From Primulina eburnea (taxonomy: Eukaryota; Streptophyta; Magnoliopsida; Lamiales; Gesneriaceae): a DNA stretch of 64,000 nt. Numbering within the stretch: the first letter of the stretch is position 1; each line of letters starts with the position of its first letter. Below the pieces are notes generated by a model. That model was not told where the DNA came from. It saw only the letters and a program-made list of their open reading frames with translations, and did no database searches. The position numbers and the translations under genes were made by a program. Shown piece by piece: positions 45,103 through 56,350 of the stretch. The stretch spans positions 124,001 through 188,000 of the forward strand of contig NW_027331379.1 of NCBI RefSeq assembly GCF_022965805.1, in the 5' to 3' direction.

Positions 45103-45153
<51 letters not shown>
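45103..45153. repeat. AT then GT microsatellite
   Basis: About nine AT units followed by about sixteen GT units in the LTR body, a compound dinucleotide repeat. Confidence 0.92.
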
Positions 45154-45154
<1 letters not shown>

Positions 45155-45917
45155 TAGTGCAATTATATGCATTTTTGAATGAAAGGAGTTAAACTGTATG
45201 ATGCCTCAAATATGTTCGATAAAATGTCTGTATGAAGTTTTATATGATTGAATGATTGGATTGATAGTGATAGTAGCGGTGTTGCCTCTGGCAATTCTAA
45301 ATCCGCAATGTAATTGGCCAATTAACGATGAAAACATGTGCTCTCTTATAAGATACATTTTATGAAGAGGTCATGTCCTTCCTATAAGATTTGTTTTTAC
45401 GAAGAGGGTTAGCAATGAATGAACTATCTTATAAGAACTATCAATTCTTCAGTTGATCAATGAAATGAATATCATCCCTATGAATCGTTGTATTATGATT
45501 CTTGACGGAGGATATTAATGATGATTCGACGTTTATGTAATGAAATGGATAATGTTTTCAAGAAAATGAAGTTGAGGCTATTCATTTTATGTTTTACACT
45601 AAAATTATAAATATGTAACTTGTTAGTATTGATTCCATTTGCTGAGTTTTATACTCATTCCAATTATGTTCATGTGATGCAGGCACAGGTAAGAAAGACT
45701 GATCATCCCTGAGTTGTCGAAGCGAGAGAAAAGGATATGCTAAACTTTGGAGATAGTGGTTGGATGCTATTTTGATATGTTAAGCTTTTGGTTATTTTGG
45801 GAAACATTGAAAACCTTGTTTTGGTTTTTGAATAAGAAATATGTGTAGATACTATATTAAATGGTATCTGATGATTATGAAAATCTTTTGCATGTATTTT
45901 ATGTGTTGCTTGAGACA

Positions 45918-46128
45918 GGTGGCATGTCCTATTTGTGGGGAGATGCTGCCCAATCGATGGAAAAAAAGCACACGGCTTAACAATATGGAATTGGATATAG
46001 CCCCAAGAGTTCAACTGATTTGTGAAGCTGGTCACCTAAACGGTTCAGCTATTAAAATCAATACTCTAAGGATGACTGTTACAATTATTACAACAGCAAA
46101 CCAGTTCAGAAGAGATATCAGATGAACA
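45918..46128 (+). pseudogene. copia-2 gag fragment, left of the CACTA
   Basis: Plus-strand relative of the copia-1 gag C-terminal half: GGAATTGGATATAGCCCCAA matches GGTATTGGTTATAGCCCAAA of copia-1 (minus strand, about 12210), and CCAGTTCAGAAGAGATATC matches its AGTTCAGAAAAGATATC. It is broken by stops and continues on the other side of the CACTA at 47504. Confidence 0.7.
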
Positions 46129-47500
46129 CACTATAAGAAATTCTGCATACAACAACGCACATAGAACAACGACTTTTGTGAAAAACCGTTTTCGTATGTT
46201 TTTAAACAACGGTTTTAGCGAAAACCGTTGTTTTCTGGGGGTCAAGGACAACGGTTTTTAATAACCGTTGTCTTTTTGGGGTCAACGACAACGATTTTTA
46301 GGGTCAATGACAACGGTTCTATAAAACCGTTGTCTTTGAGCGTTTTTTTTTTGTTCAATGACAACGGTTCACGTGTTTTTTTGGACAATCGACAACGGTT
46401 TTAAAAAACCGTTGTCGATTAGAGTGGTTTTTGGGCAAACAACAAAGGTTTTGGAAAACGTTGCAATATTTAGCGACGGTTTTACCTAAACCCGTGGTTT
46501 TTAAAAACCATTGTCTTTTTGGGGTCAACGACAACGGTTTTTAGGGTAAATGACAACAGTTCTATAAAACCGTTGTCTTTGAGAACCGTTATCTACTAAC
46601 GTGTTTTTTTGGACAATCGACAACGGTTTTAAAAAACCGTTGTCGATTAGCGTGGTTTTTGGGCAAACAACAACGGTTTTGGAAAATGTTGTAATATTTA
46701 GGGACGGGTTTTCTAAAACCGTCGCTAAATTTAGCGACGGTTTTATAAAAACCTTCTCATTTTTTAAATTAGCGATGTTTTTGTTTAAACCGTCGCTAAT
46801 TTTAGTGACGGGTTTAGGTAAAACTGTGCATGTTTAAAATTAGCGACGGTTTTACAAAACCCGTCGCTAATTTAGCAACGGGTTTGTTGAAACCGTCGCT
46901 ACATTTAGCGCCGGTTGAAAGCCAAACCGCTGCTAAATTTAAAAATGGAACGGTTTTTTAATACCGTCGCCAATGGCGACGGTTTTGGAAAAACCGTCGC
47001 AAACGTTTTATAATTACCACCACTTTTGGTCTATTTTTCTCCACAAAACTTAAAATTTTTCTCTTTTACACGATTTTATCACTTCTCACAACACTTAAAA
47101 TTTTTCTCACTACTTCATAACACTTAAAATTTTTCTCTCTTACACGATTTTACTACTTCACAACACTTGAAATTTTTCTCTCTTACACGATTTTAGTTTC
47201 GATTGTTAGTTTTTTTTAGATTTATTAAATTATTAAAAGTATTTGTTTAGTTTTTCGAAACAAATTAACGACGGAAATCATGATTACTAACTATCGCTAA
47301 AATTAGCGACGAGCTTAATTGCTAAGGTTTTGAATAAAATCCTCGCTAATTTTCCAAAATCGCCGCATATTCTACCTACCACCATAGATAAAAACTGTTG
47401 TCGTTGAATGGACTTTCAACAACACCCTCAGTTATAACAGTTTTAAAAAGGCTATGACAACGAATAAAATCCGTTGTCATATGTCGTTTTTTTTGTAGTG
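46129..47500. mobile_element. Non-autonomous CACTA (En/Spm-type) transposon
   Basis: Starts CACTATAAGAAA and ends TTTTTTTGTAGTG, with a 3-bp target duplication ACA (46126-46128 and 47501-47503). It has 1372 bp and no transposase ORF. Both ends are packed with subterminal palindromes ACAACGGTTTT/AAAACCGTTGT; the inner left third switches to GCGACGGTTTT/AAAACCGTCGC. Such subterminal words bind transposase in this superfamily. The open frame 46601-46837 only reads through the repeats. Confidence 0.9.
47043..47205 (+). repeat. Tandem repeat in the CACTA core
   Basis: Four imperfect copies of a 40-57 base unit, CACAACACTTAAAATTTTTC then TCTTACACGATTTTA, in the middle of the CACTA element. Confidence 0.8.
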
Positions 47501-47503
47501 ACA

Positions 47504-47665
47504 ATCTATTGAAAAATGTTAAAAATCATATTGTTTATTCTGCACACAACACACCAAACACACACAAGTCGGAAAAAATCATCTGGAACAAAGCAACTGA
47601 AAAGTCAGTCAGACTGATCCAAGTTTGGGTTCCTAAAGGACTAATAAGTTTAGGACCCAAATAGA
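47504..47665 (+). pseudogene. copia-2 gag fragment, right of the CACTA
   Basis: Continues the gag: TCTGCACACAACACACC and CACACACAAGTCGGAAAAAA match copia-1 (about 12040-12000, minus), then ATCCAAGTTTGGGTTCCTAA corresponds to its IPKRLISLG end. It ends in TAG near 47665, where copia LTR sequence of the opposite direction starts. Confidence 0.75.
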
Positions 47666-48820
47666 TGTGTGATGAATCGGTTCAGGCACCTTGGAAGGGC
47701 GCTTCAAATAAAATTTCTCAATGAGCTTCAATAGCTCGTGTTCTAAGAATGTAAACACCAATGAATTAGATCGAGTTTGGTTTTAAACCAAGCGAAAAAT
47801 ACTCGAAATAATCCTTCATTAAGAAAGCTAATCAGTTTAAACTTTTAACTTGTGTAAACTGATTAACTGATATAAAGAGGATCAGTTCTTGCATATATTA
47901 GTTCAGTTATGGCGAGAACTGAACTGATAACAGCTCGAACGGATCAAATCAGTTTGAAAACAATAGTTAAACTGCAAAGTACACAATATATGTTTATGGA
48001 TGTTCAGAGACTTCAATTGCTCCTACTTCACCCCTTCTACCACCTCGGATTGGATCTACTAGAAGACTTTGATTTATACAATGCCTTGTACAAACCCACT
48101 TAGCTTAGGACTTACCCTACTCCCTATCTGAACTCCTAGTCTAGACTGAAGGCAACACCTTCGAGCGAACACTTGTTCAATGTCTATGTGTCAAAGACTA
48201 CATACACAAGTTTATTGCCTTCGTGCAAGACTCACTTAGATTATCAATAAGCTTTACTCTCTGTATATGTGAGTGTTTGTGTGTGTGCGCGTGTGTGAAA
48301 ACTGATCTATGAATACAACACGAAAGTGTTCTCACACGCTGAGAATTTTACTTCTTGACTAAGCAGTTGGCATGCCCTATTTTTCTCTTATTTTCTGATC
48401 TTTACACACTTTTTTTTGTTAATGGTCTTGATCTTGTATTTATAGAGACAATGTGACCGTACACCAAGACTCAACAAATATGAATGTTGCAGCTTGAATT
48501 CGTTCCTTGAAATGTGTCTTTACTTTCCGACAGCCATTCTGGAACGTTTTGGCTTTAAGCACTGCAACGTCTATTATTGTCCTTTGTCTGGACAAAATCT
48601 TTTCCTCAGTGCGCAGAGCTAGATTCCATTGAATAAGCTTGTCGTTTTCTGCAAACTGATTGATTCCTAACTGATGTTCTGAACTGGTCAGTTGAACTGA
48701 TCTTGAACTGGTTCAATGAAATCAGTTGGCTCGTCAGCTGAACTGATTTTGCTGCTTCAGTTGAATTGGTCAGCTGGACTCTTCATCAGTTGAGCTCTTC
48801 ATCAGCTGGTCGAGCTCTAG
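47666..48820 (-). mobile_element. Partial copia LTR (SIRE-like, minus strand)
   Basis: Plus-strand text TTTATGGATGTTCAGAGACT matches the copia-1 LTR (TTTATGGATGTTCGGAGATT, about 14165), so this LTR points minus. A minus-strand TATA box TATAAATA lies at 48444-48437. Over twenty TCAGTT/AACTGA words occur, densest at 47825-47960 and 48650-48800. Both ends are truncated and no TG/CA end is found. No gene is present. Confidence 0.8.
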
Positions 48821-49796
48821 AAGATGCGAACATAAAGCGCCTAGGAGCTACTACTCAGCGCCGCGACCTGAGGAATGGGCGCCTTGTGCAGAGCCGCGAC
48901 GCTAGTGGCGGCGAGAACAAAACTATAGGGCTTTGGTTTACGGCCCGGACAAGGAAATAAAAGGAAACTAGGGTTCAGAATGGAAGGGGGAGCCGTTTTT
49001 AGAGAGAAATACACACGAGAGACTAGAGGACACATGAGACGAAGATCTGGAGTGCGAAGATCGATCACAAAGATGAAGAAAGACAAATCTGGGGACAGAG
49101 GCGCCACTTCTGATTTATCATCAAGCCTTTCACCCTTTTTATTTTCTTGTGTTGCGATTTCTAGAAATTCAAACATGCTTTATTTTTATTTAGATTTCGT
49201 TATGAACTAATTTTTCATTCTAGAGGATGATGTAGCTTTGTGGATACGATGGTTTGACGTGGTTGTTTATATGATTGAATACCCTTTTGGTTTAACTGTG
49301 TTTCTTTTTAGATTTGTGGATACGATGATTTGACGGAAGGCATATAAATTTAGCAAGGCCTAGGTAAGAACATCGTTTGCATAAATAATTTAAACTTAGA
49401 TTCTTATAGGGATGTTTGGATCGAAGTTTGCATGATACGATTTATTAGTCACTTGGGAAAGGGGGAATAATATAATTAAGTGTTCTTGGCCATTAAATAA
49501 TTGGAATTCATGAATATAAATTTAACAAGAAATAATTATCGTGGAAACTCAATGAAATCAATCCTCTAGATATTTCTCTCATTGATATTTTCTCGATTCG
49601 TTGATTAGATCAGTACTCGTTTGCGATTAATTAATTTTCAGCAAACCAAACATTTTATTGATTTTCCTATATAAAGTCGTGACTATTTTAATTACAAGCA
49701 CTGATATATTTTTAGTTATACACTCCTCGTGGGAACGATAATTTACTTTCATATATTAAAACTTGACAATCATGCGCTTGCGAGCGGAAAATGCGC
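48821..49796 (+). mobile_element. 5' LTR of Athila-2 (left end uncertain)
   Basis: Ends at AAAATGCGCA, ten bases before the primer site. A GC-rich array (48836-48905: AGCGCCTAGGAGC, AGCGCCGCGACC, GAGCCGCGACGC) is followed by AATAAAAGGAAACTAGGGTT, a core-promoter-like run. CTCGTGGGAACGATAATTTAC near its end corresponds to GTGGGTACGATACC in Athila-1. Open frames on both strands (48766-49210) have no domain. Confidence 0.7.
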
Positions 49797-49806
49797 AAAT
49801 AGTTTT

Positions 49807-49824
49807 TGGCGCAGTTGATGGGGA
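49807..49824 (+). other. Primer binding site of Athila-2
   Basis: TGGCGCAGTTGATGGGGA is the Athila tRNA-Asp site with three changes from TGGCGCCGTTGCCGGGGA. Priming efficiency may be lowered. Confidence 0.8.
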
Positions 49825-49934
49825 GTGTCAAATATAATTTTACATCAGTATTGTTACCAATTAGTCTAGATTTTAATTTAGAGCTTTTTATTTTATAATT
49901 ACTGAGTTGTTCATTTTCCCCTGCTTGACAGTGC

Positions 49935-51383
49935 ATGCGAAAATCGCAAAGTCCTGACTTGCTTGTCTTTGATCCTGAGATTGAAATAACCGAACGAAGA
50001 TTAAGAAATTTGAGAAGAGAAAAGATCCAAGCAATGGCTGAACACAGAGAAGATGATAGACGTAACCTGCCAGAGGCTATCCCTATCAGAGATCACTTCC
50101 GACCAGTGATCAATCCTCATTATTCTGGCATTGCTCGAGTGACCATAAGTCCCAACAATTTCGAGCTGAAGCCTGCACTAATAAATATGGTTCAACAGAA
50201 CTAATTTTCAGAAACTGCCACTGCGGATCCTCACATTCATTTGAGGACTTTCTTGGAGATCACTGATATGGTGAAGATTAATAATGTTCCTGATGATATT
50301 ATTAGATTGCGTTTGTTTCTATTTTCTCTCAAGGATCAAGCAAGAAGATGACTCCATTTGCTTCCACATGGGAGCATAACAACATGGCTGGAGTTGGCAA
50401 CGAATTCCTTGCTAAATATTTTTCCCCTGCAAAGTCTGCAGCTGAAGATTAAGATTAGTACTTTCAGGAAGACTGAATTTGAGCAGCTTTATGAGGCTTG
50501 GGAAATGTATAATGAGTTGTTCAGAAAATTCTCAAATCACGGGTTTGAAGACTGGGTAAAATTTAATTATTCTACAATGGGTTGAATTGCCAGACACAGA
50601 CAACAGTGGATGCAGCCGCTGATGGCACGATCTTTGCCAAATCGTTGGCTCAAGCCTATGATTTGCTCGGGCAGATGACCACCAATTGTTGTCTGAGAGG
50701 TAAGAAGTACAGAGGACAGCTGGAGTTTATGATGTAGATCCTATTACATCACTCACTGCACAAGTATCAGCATTGACTATGAAATAGCAGCCATGAATAA
50801 AGTGAGTGCATCAAACAATGAGGAACAACCAGTTGTTGTTGAAGAATCACATTTTCCTGAAGAAGTTCAATACATCAAAAACAATAATTTTGGTGGCTAT
50901 AGAGGATAACGAGGTAACCCTCCCCCTAATAATTACCACCCTGGTGTTGAATCCTCCACCGGGGTTCAATCCATCAAATGGGGAAGAAACCCATCATTTG
51001 AGGATCTAGTTGGGACATTTGTTGCTGAATATGGTAAGAGGATGGCTAGGACAGAGAATAGGCTTGACAACCTAGATACCCAGATGGAGAATATTGGTGC
51101 TTCCTTGAAAATCCTTGAGTTGCAAGTGGGACAGATAACGAAGCAAGTCACGTCTCAACCATCAGGCACAATACTAAAGACTGCAGACCCAAATCTGAGA
51201 GAAGTGAACGCCGTTTTCATAAAACTTGAATACATTGGTATGGTAGACAGAGAAGAAAAAAATGTTTTTCCCACACCCATCCGGGAATATAAGCAACCAC
51301 CAAGCAAAGGAATCCGAGGTAAAAAAGGTAAGAGTTGTTATTTAGATCAGTGCATTGATATTTCTCTACTTCCCTACCCCTAG
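49935..51383 (+). pseudogene. Athila-2 gag
   Basis: Begins MRKSQSPDLLVFDPEIEIT at 49935, then the usual NNFELKPALINMVQQN block and a stop, TADPHIHLRTFLEITDMV, IIRLRLFLFSLKDQAR, a stop, GSITTWLELATNSLL and FRKTEFEQLYEAWEMYNELF. The C-terminal part in other frames has PPPGFNPSNGEE and MARTENRLDNLDTQME with KILELQVGQITKQVTSQPSG, the coiled-coil region. At least five breaks. It is homologous to Athila-1 gag but clearly another family. Confidence 0.88.
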
Positions 51384-51395
51384 AGGTTTATACAA

Positions 51396-52037
51396 TTGAA
51401 AGCTGAATTTCAAAAGAAAGTTCTTGAAGATCTTGAGCACCTACAAACTAACATCCAGTCTATAGATCAGGAGGAAGTGGCACCTACTGAAGGAGGCGAT
51501 GAGGGCATACAAGGAAATCTTCCACAGAAGCTGCAAGACCCCGGGGAATTTGTGGTACCATGTGCAGTAGAAGGCCAAATAGTGGGAAAAAAGATTGGTG
51601 ATTCAGGAGCGAGCGTGAATATAATTCCAAGTTCTCTTTACGAGAAACTTAGACTGAGCAGGATGAAACCCACAAAATTACTATTGCAACAGGCAGATAA
51701 ATCGGTTAAAGTGCCATTGGGTGTTGTAGAAGATGTTGAACTTAAGATTGATAAATTGAGGCTTCCAGCAGATTTCATGGTACTTGACATGGAGAACAGT
51801 CAGAATGTTCTCATTCTAGGACGACCATTCTTGGCTACTGCTGGAGCCGTCATTGACTTGAAACAAGGAAAATTGAAAAGGAGATTGAAGGTCAAAGGGG
51901 GTGGAAATCAAAGCATCCAAGAGATCACGCAACCCACCATGAAAAATATTGGTGATAGTCAGGCTAAAGACTTTAAACCAAGCGCTTATTGGGAGGTAAT
52001 CCAATCATTATCTTTCATTGCTTTAGTTTTTTATTAA
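51396..52037 (+). pseudogene. Athila-2 protease
   Basis: 213-codon frame. The leader QKKVLEDLEHLQTNI is followed by LQDPGEFVVPCAVEGQIV, the active-site region IGDSGASVNIIPSSLYEKL (DSGAS), LQQADKSVKVPLGVVEDVEL, DFMVLDMENSQNVLILGRPF and AGAVIDLKQGKLKRRL. The core is intact. The frame does not run into RT; it reads into FKPSAYWEVIQS, the post-integrase landmark, and stops. That junction is the sign of the pol deletion. Confidence 0.88.
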
Positions 52038-52184
52038 TTTATTTTAAGTAGTATATTTATCTTTGCATTTTTATTTTATTGAATTCTGCATGTGATGATT
52101 AGACATTGATACGTGTTATATTATGCAGGTAAAAGTTGAACCGAGCGTTGAAAGGAGTTTAAATGGATAGTATTTCGAAGACAC

Positions 52185-52434
52185 AACGCCTAGGCGCTAT
52201 ACATCAAGCGCCACAGCGCCAAATTTACGCACTATCGGCACCTAGGCGATGTACATCAAACGTTGCAGTGCCAACTACCCGAGGAAATAGCGCCAAGGCA
52301 CCGAAAATTAGCTCAGTCGGGCCAAATTTTTCAAAAAACTAGCGCCGCGGTGCTTAGACACTCAGCGTTGCGGCGACTCAGGAGCGAAGAAGTAGTGCCA
52401 CGGTGCTACTTATCAAGCGTCGCGGTGCTAGTTC
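52185..52434. repeat. GC-rich palindromic array upstream of a TATA box
   Basis: Repeated AGCGCC, GCCGCGGTGC and CCTAGGCG words: AACGCCTAGGCGCTATACAT and GGCACCTAGGCGATGTACAT are two copies of one unit, and TAGCGCCGCGGTGCTTA and TAGTGCCACGGTGCTA are copies of another. A further AAGCGCCGCAAC lies at 62345, beyond copia-4. The same words occur in the Athila-2 5' LTR. Confidence 0.8.
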
Positions 52435-52440
52435 GGGATT

Positions 52441-52450
52441 TATAAAAAAA
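52441..52450 (+). promoter_or_regulatory. TATA box after the GC array in Athila-2
   Basis: TATAAAAAAA directly follows the GC-rich array, as in the LTRs with similar arrays, and lies upstream of the env-like ORF once copia-4 is removed (about 540 bp from its ATG). It may be an internal promoter or part of a 3' LTR-like region; undecided. Confidence 0.4.
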
Positions 52451-52486
52451 CCAAGACGATCGAGAACTCATTCTTCCCTAAACCTA

Positions 52487-54543
52487 TGTTAAAGTAGGTG
52501 CACGTCGAGCCAAGTGTTGGCCGAGTGTTCACAATGAAACTCTATGTATGAATGATCTTTATTTTAATAATATTTGAATTTATTGTTTTGGCACTTCTTT
52601 ATCTGTATACCCATGCTAGTTGCATAAATAAAGCCCTTGAATATACAAATAGTAGAAAGAATATGAGATGCTCATATGATGAGTATCATGAAACTCATAT
52701 TTGTAATACTGTATATTCTAAACGGTTCCTAGTCGATTCAGCCGCCACTAAGAAGGATATAGGCCGCTAGAGCTCGAGACTAGTATCTGCCATGTGAGTA
52801 CCATGTTTCATTGGTAGGGGACATTGTGATGTCCGAGCATGCAGATAGGTGCTCCTGGTAGAGTGCACTGAACAACCCTCTATAAAGGACTTTCCAAGTG
52901 GTTCTCACTTTTTGAGTGGAAACGTCCTAGTTTATGGTTGTACACCATTAGTCCTTATGACCCAGGACAACATTGAAACTCTATATGCTAGCGTTTCACT
53001 TTGACTTGTTTACCGACTCTCATGGGGTCATCAGGTGGCAAGGTTGGGTGTTATGTTGAAACATATAGGAGTCGATGCATTGTAGTCGGGGATTCACCGC
53101 TTACCTATGGGTATGGATATCCTATGTGTATTCATGTATATGTAGTTTGAAATCTCTGATCAGAGTATGGTGGTAATTATGAAAGGGGTTTCATAGATTA
53201 CACCATCGATGAAACTACAACATGACACATAGTATCGATTCATTGACAACCCTCGATAAACCAATGGTTGTCGAATCGATCGGGATATATGATTTGAAGG
53301 GACCGTACTGTACGCTAACCATAATTGAATGGTTCTTGCAGGCACTATCATTTGATACCTATGGAATCATGTAAGCGATGCTGCTAGGCGTTTAACATGA
53401 TTGGTTGGGTACTATCAGACTTGAGTTCTGACGTTCTTTTTATCAAGGAGTTGATAAGTAAGAATGGAGCAATCGGGGTATGCTCATATAAGGACATGTT
53501 TAGTCCGAATCACAAGGAGATATGAACCCACTGCTAGTTGTATCAGTGAACCATTGAGGGCCACACAAGTACTTGCTTTCTAGATCCCGTTGAGAAGTAA
53601 AATAGTTCAATGTGTTGAACGACTTATAGATGAGTTTATAAGTGTAAGAAAAAATAGAAGTTTGACTTCTATGAGAGAAATGTAAATTTTAATTTATGAA
53701 TGTATTCCTAAATTAAAAGTTGGCCAAGTGAATAATGTATTTGAAAATTTTGATTTTCATAAACATTATTATGGACTAAATTAAATTAATTCAAGTGTTG
53801 AATTAATTAAACACTAGTGGACCTAGTAGAGTCCAAATAATTAAATTAATTCAAGTGTTGAATTAATTAAATTATATTGAGTCTTGTAGAGATCAATTTA
53901 AATAAATTATTTAACTAGTGGAATTGAGTAATTCAAGTAATGTTTAATTAGTCTCAAATGTGTTTGAGATAATTAAATTTAGTCCATGGTTTTTTAATTT
54001 GTTAAAAAACCATATAATATATTTGCATGCATGGGAGTTGAAAGGTTGGGGAGACAAATTTTTCAATCTCCAAGACTTGGGATGCGAGTAGTGTTTAATT
54101 TTTTCACACTACCAATGCAAGTCATCTTTTCCCTCAATAAACCATGCCATGGCCAAAATCTTGGGATATCATCCTCCAAGTTTTTTCTCTCTTTTCTTCT
54201 TCAAGTGTTGAGGAAGAAAATAATCTTCTCCTTGAAAAATCCTCTTGATTTTCTAGTGCAAATCAAGAGGGGATTTACCTAGCAAGTGGTGGGCCTAATT
54301 TTTGAAGGAAGGAGAGCTTGTAGACTTGCCATCCATTCAAGAGCTTTGTTGTTTAACAACAAAGTTGGAGCCACAATCAATCTTTTAAAGATTGATAGGT
54401 ATATCTCTCAAACACCCTATGAATGTCATTATGTGTTTTTATTGTATTTGTTGCACAAAAGGGGTGGCCGAAAATTCCTTGACAAATATTCGATTTTTGA
54501 ACTTCCGTTGCGCTTCCGGTCACCGTAACCGATCCCCTTATCA
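52487..54543 (+). mobile_element. 5' LTR of copia-4
   Basis: 2057 bp. A TATA-like TATAAAGG lies at 52881. The duplicated block ATTAAATTAATTCAAGTGTT occurs at about 53782 and 53840. Short open frames (52552-52770, 54031-54282, 54286-54528) are repeated in the 3' LTR and show no domain, so they are not called. Confidence 0.93.
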
Positions 54544-54545
54544 AG

Positions 54546-54557
54546 TGGTATCAGAGC
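54546..54557 (+). other. Primer binding site of copia-4
   Basis: TGGTATCAGAGC lies two bases after the LTR end TTATCA; a perfect tRNA-iMet complement. Confidence 0.93.
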
Positions 54558-56350
54558 TATGGTTACGTTTTTTGTGTAGCATTTACATAATATTATGTCG
54601 AGATCGATTTCTAAATGCTTGAGATAATTTTTTGCATAAAAAATCGAGGCCATCTTGGAGCATTTTTCGGCAGCATGTTGCTGCCCATTTCAGGCACCTC
54701 GGGTTGGCCGAGGGGCTTCCCGAAACGGGCAGCAAGGGCAGCCCTCGAAAGTTGTTTAAAAATAAAAAAAATAAAAATTTTTGTTGTCGGAATCCGGCGA
54801 CGGAGCTCCGGCGACGGAGCTCCGGCGACGTCGATGACGGCTACGGTATCCAAAAGTGTTTTGGAATATCAAATAATCATGGGCCTTGAGTTGTTGGGTC
54901 ATTGGATGGCTAACAAATTTGTGAAATTTAAATGGGCCAAAATATTTTTGTGAAAAATAAGTTTTTGGGCACTTAAGTTTAAAATTACAAAAGTTGCAAA
55001 TATTTTCTCATGAAAATAAATATTTTAAGTTGGACTTTAAATATTTAGAGTAAATGGTGATTTACAAGAAATTCGGTTATAAATAAATTAATTTGAAAGT
55101 AGACAAAGGTGTTTGTATACTTTGTTAATTTAGTTTATAATCGTGGCGGTTAGTGATTGAATCAAGTTATATAATATTGGATCAATTAATTATTGTGATA
55201 ATTAATTGATGGTGTATGATATGTGATATTGTGCATGAAGGATTATCAAAAGCCCAAACCCAATTTGCTAGGTGTATGCTAGGATATTTTATGTTGAATG
55301 ATTGTAATAATTATCAATTTATAAAGTGGGCTTGGTTTATGGCCCGTTCCCACCCCATGAGATGTATCCCTATTTGCCATGGATATTTATTTGTAAATAT
55401 TAGTATAGTGGATGATCAAGATTGGAAGATGGTGGCCATGATGATTATGAAGATCGAAGACATGTAAATATTGGAAGCTAATGTAATAGTTGCATTTGCA
55501 TCCCATGCATTTCCCTAGGATTGGACCTAGGCCCGTGTTTAGCTCACACGGTCCGTTAGTATTGGGGCGATTGATCATCCTTGTTTGTTTACTGTTTATA
55601 ATATATGCATGATATATTATAAATAATGAGTATGTGCGTTATTATTATGATAATAACAAAGTTGCATGAATCCGGCAAACATACGATCTAACATGGCGTG
55701 CTTTTAAATAAAATTAATGATGAGACCTTTCAAAATTAAAAACCCTCATTTTGAATAAGATTCAAAATTAATATCAAGCCCGAAAAGGGAATTATAAATT
55801 TGTTTATAATTTCCTTGTCTTCCATCGACAATGGGTGCATGATGAACGCTACCCGTACTCGGGGCTCGGCTCATATTATTGGGGGAGCTTTGGATGCCGG
55901 AAAGCTGTGACATCCATTGACATGGTGATGTGAACTACGTGGAACTCCCATTATTTCGGCTCATATTATTGAGAGAACTCATGGCGACCGTCCATTAAGG
56001 TTCAATATCGATGGGTTAGGCTTGACACGTAAAGATGAACGACGTCATATTATTGGGTCCTAATCAAACGTGAGACAAAAGTTTACGTATAGGGTTGCAT
56101 GGCAATGCAATTGGAAACTACCTTTTAGGAATTATGATTGGCTGATATTATTCGGGATCATAATTCGCTAATTGGACCTTACGTACCTACTGAGGAAAGG
56201 AGTTTCCCGTTTTCACTAGAGGGTAGTGAAAATGTCAAAACAGTAGGAGCGAAAATTTATAAAGTAAAAGTCCATACTTTATATCTTAGTAAGTATTTTA
56301 AAATAGTCATTAACATTTATCTGTTTTACTTTTCAGTACAAAATTTGATA
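54558..56350 (+). other. Long leader of copia-4
   Basis: About 1.8 kb between primer site and the gag ATG without a recognisable gene. A GC-rich minisatellite (CTCCGGCGACGGAG, nearly three copies) lies at 54785-54833. GGCTCATATTATTG occurs twice (about 55866 and 55959), each before a run of GAG. A leader this long could hold packaging and dimerisation signals. Open frames at 54615-54953 only cross the GC-rich block. Confidence 0.7.

Larger units (their letters stand above)
43941..45917 (+). mobile_element. Tekay-type LTR (3' end truncated)
   Basis: Starts TGTAACGCCCAG. Order of parts matches the LTRs at 582 and 16404: GC array (44531-44656), TATA-like GGCATAAAATC (44693), CT-rich tract, GCTAGGGTTC (44763), AGTGTTGTAAGTGG (about 45005), hairpin TGAGTTTTATACTCA (45643-45657) and TGATGCAGG (45675-45683). 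It stops near 45917 where a copia gag begins; I see no terminal CA or target copy matching AAAAT. Confidence 0.75.

Noticed and set aside
46150..47000. Regular palindromic repeats that might suggest a CRISPR-like array
   Set aside because: The repeats are subterminal words of a CACTA element with CACTA ends and a 3-bp target duplication; spacers are not of uniform length.
48766..49210. Open frames on both strands in the Athila-2 LTR, looking like small host genes
   Set aside because: No domain, both strands open because of base composition, and the place is an LTR.
54286..54528. 80-codon frame seen at 54286 and again at 62075
   Set aside because: Repeated because it lies in both copia-4 LTRs; no domain and no independent conservation.
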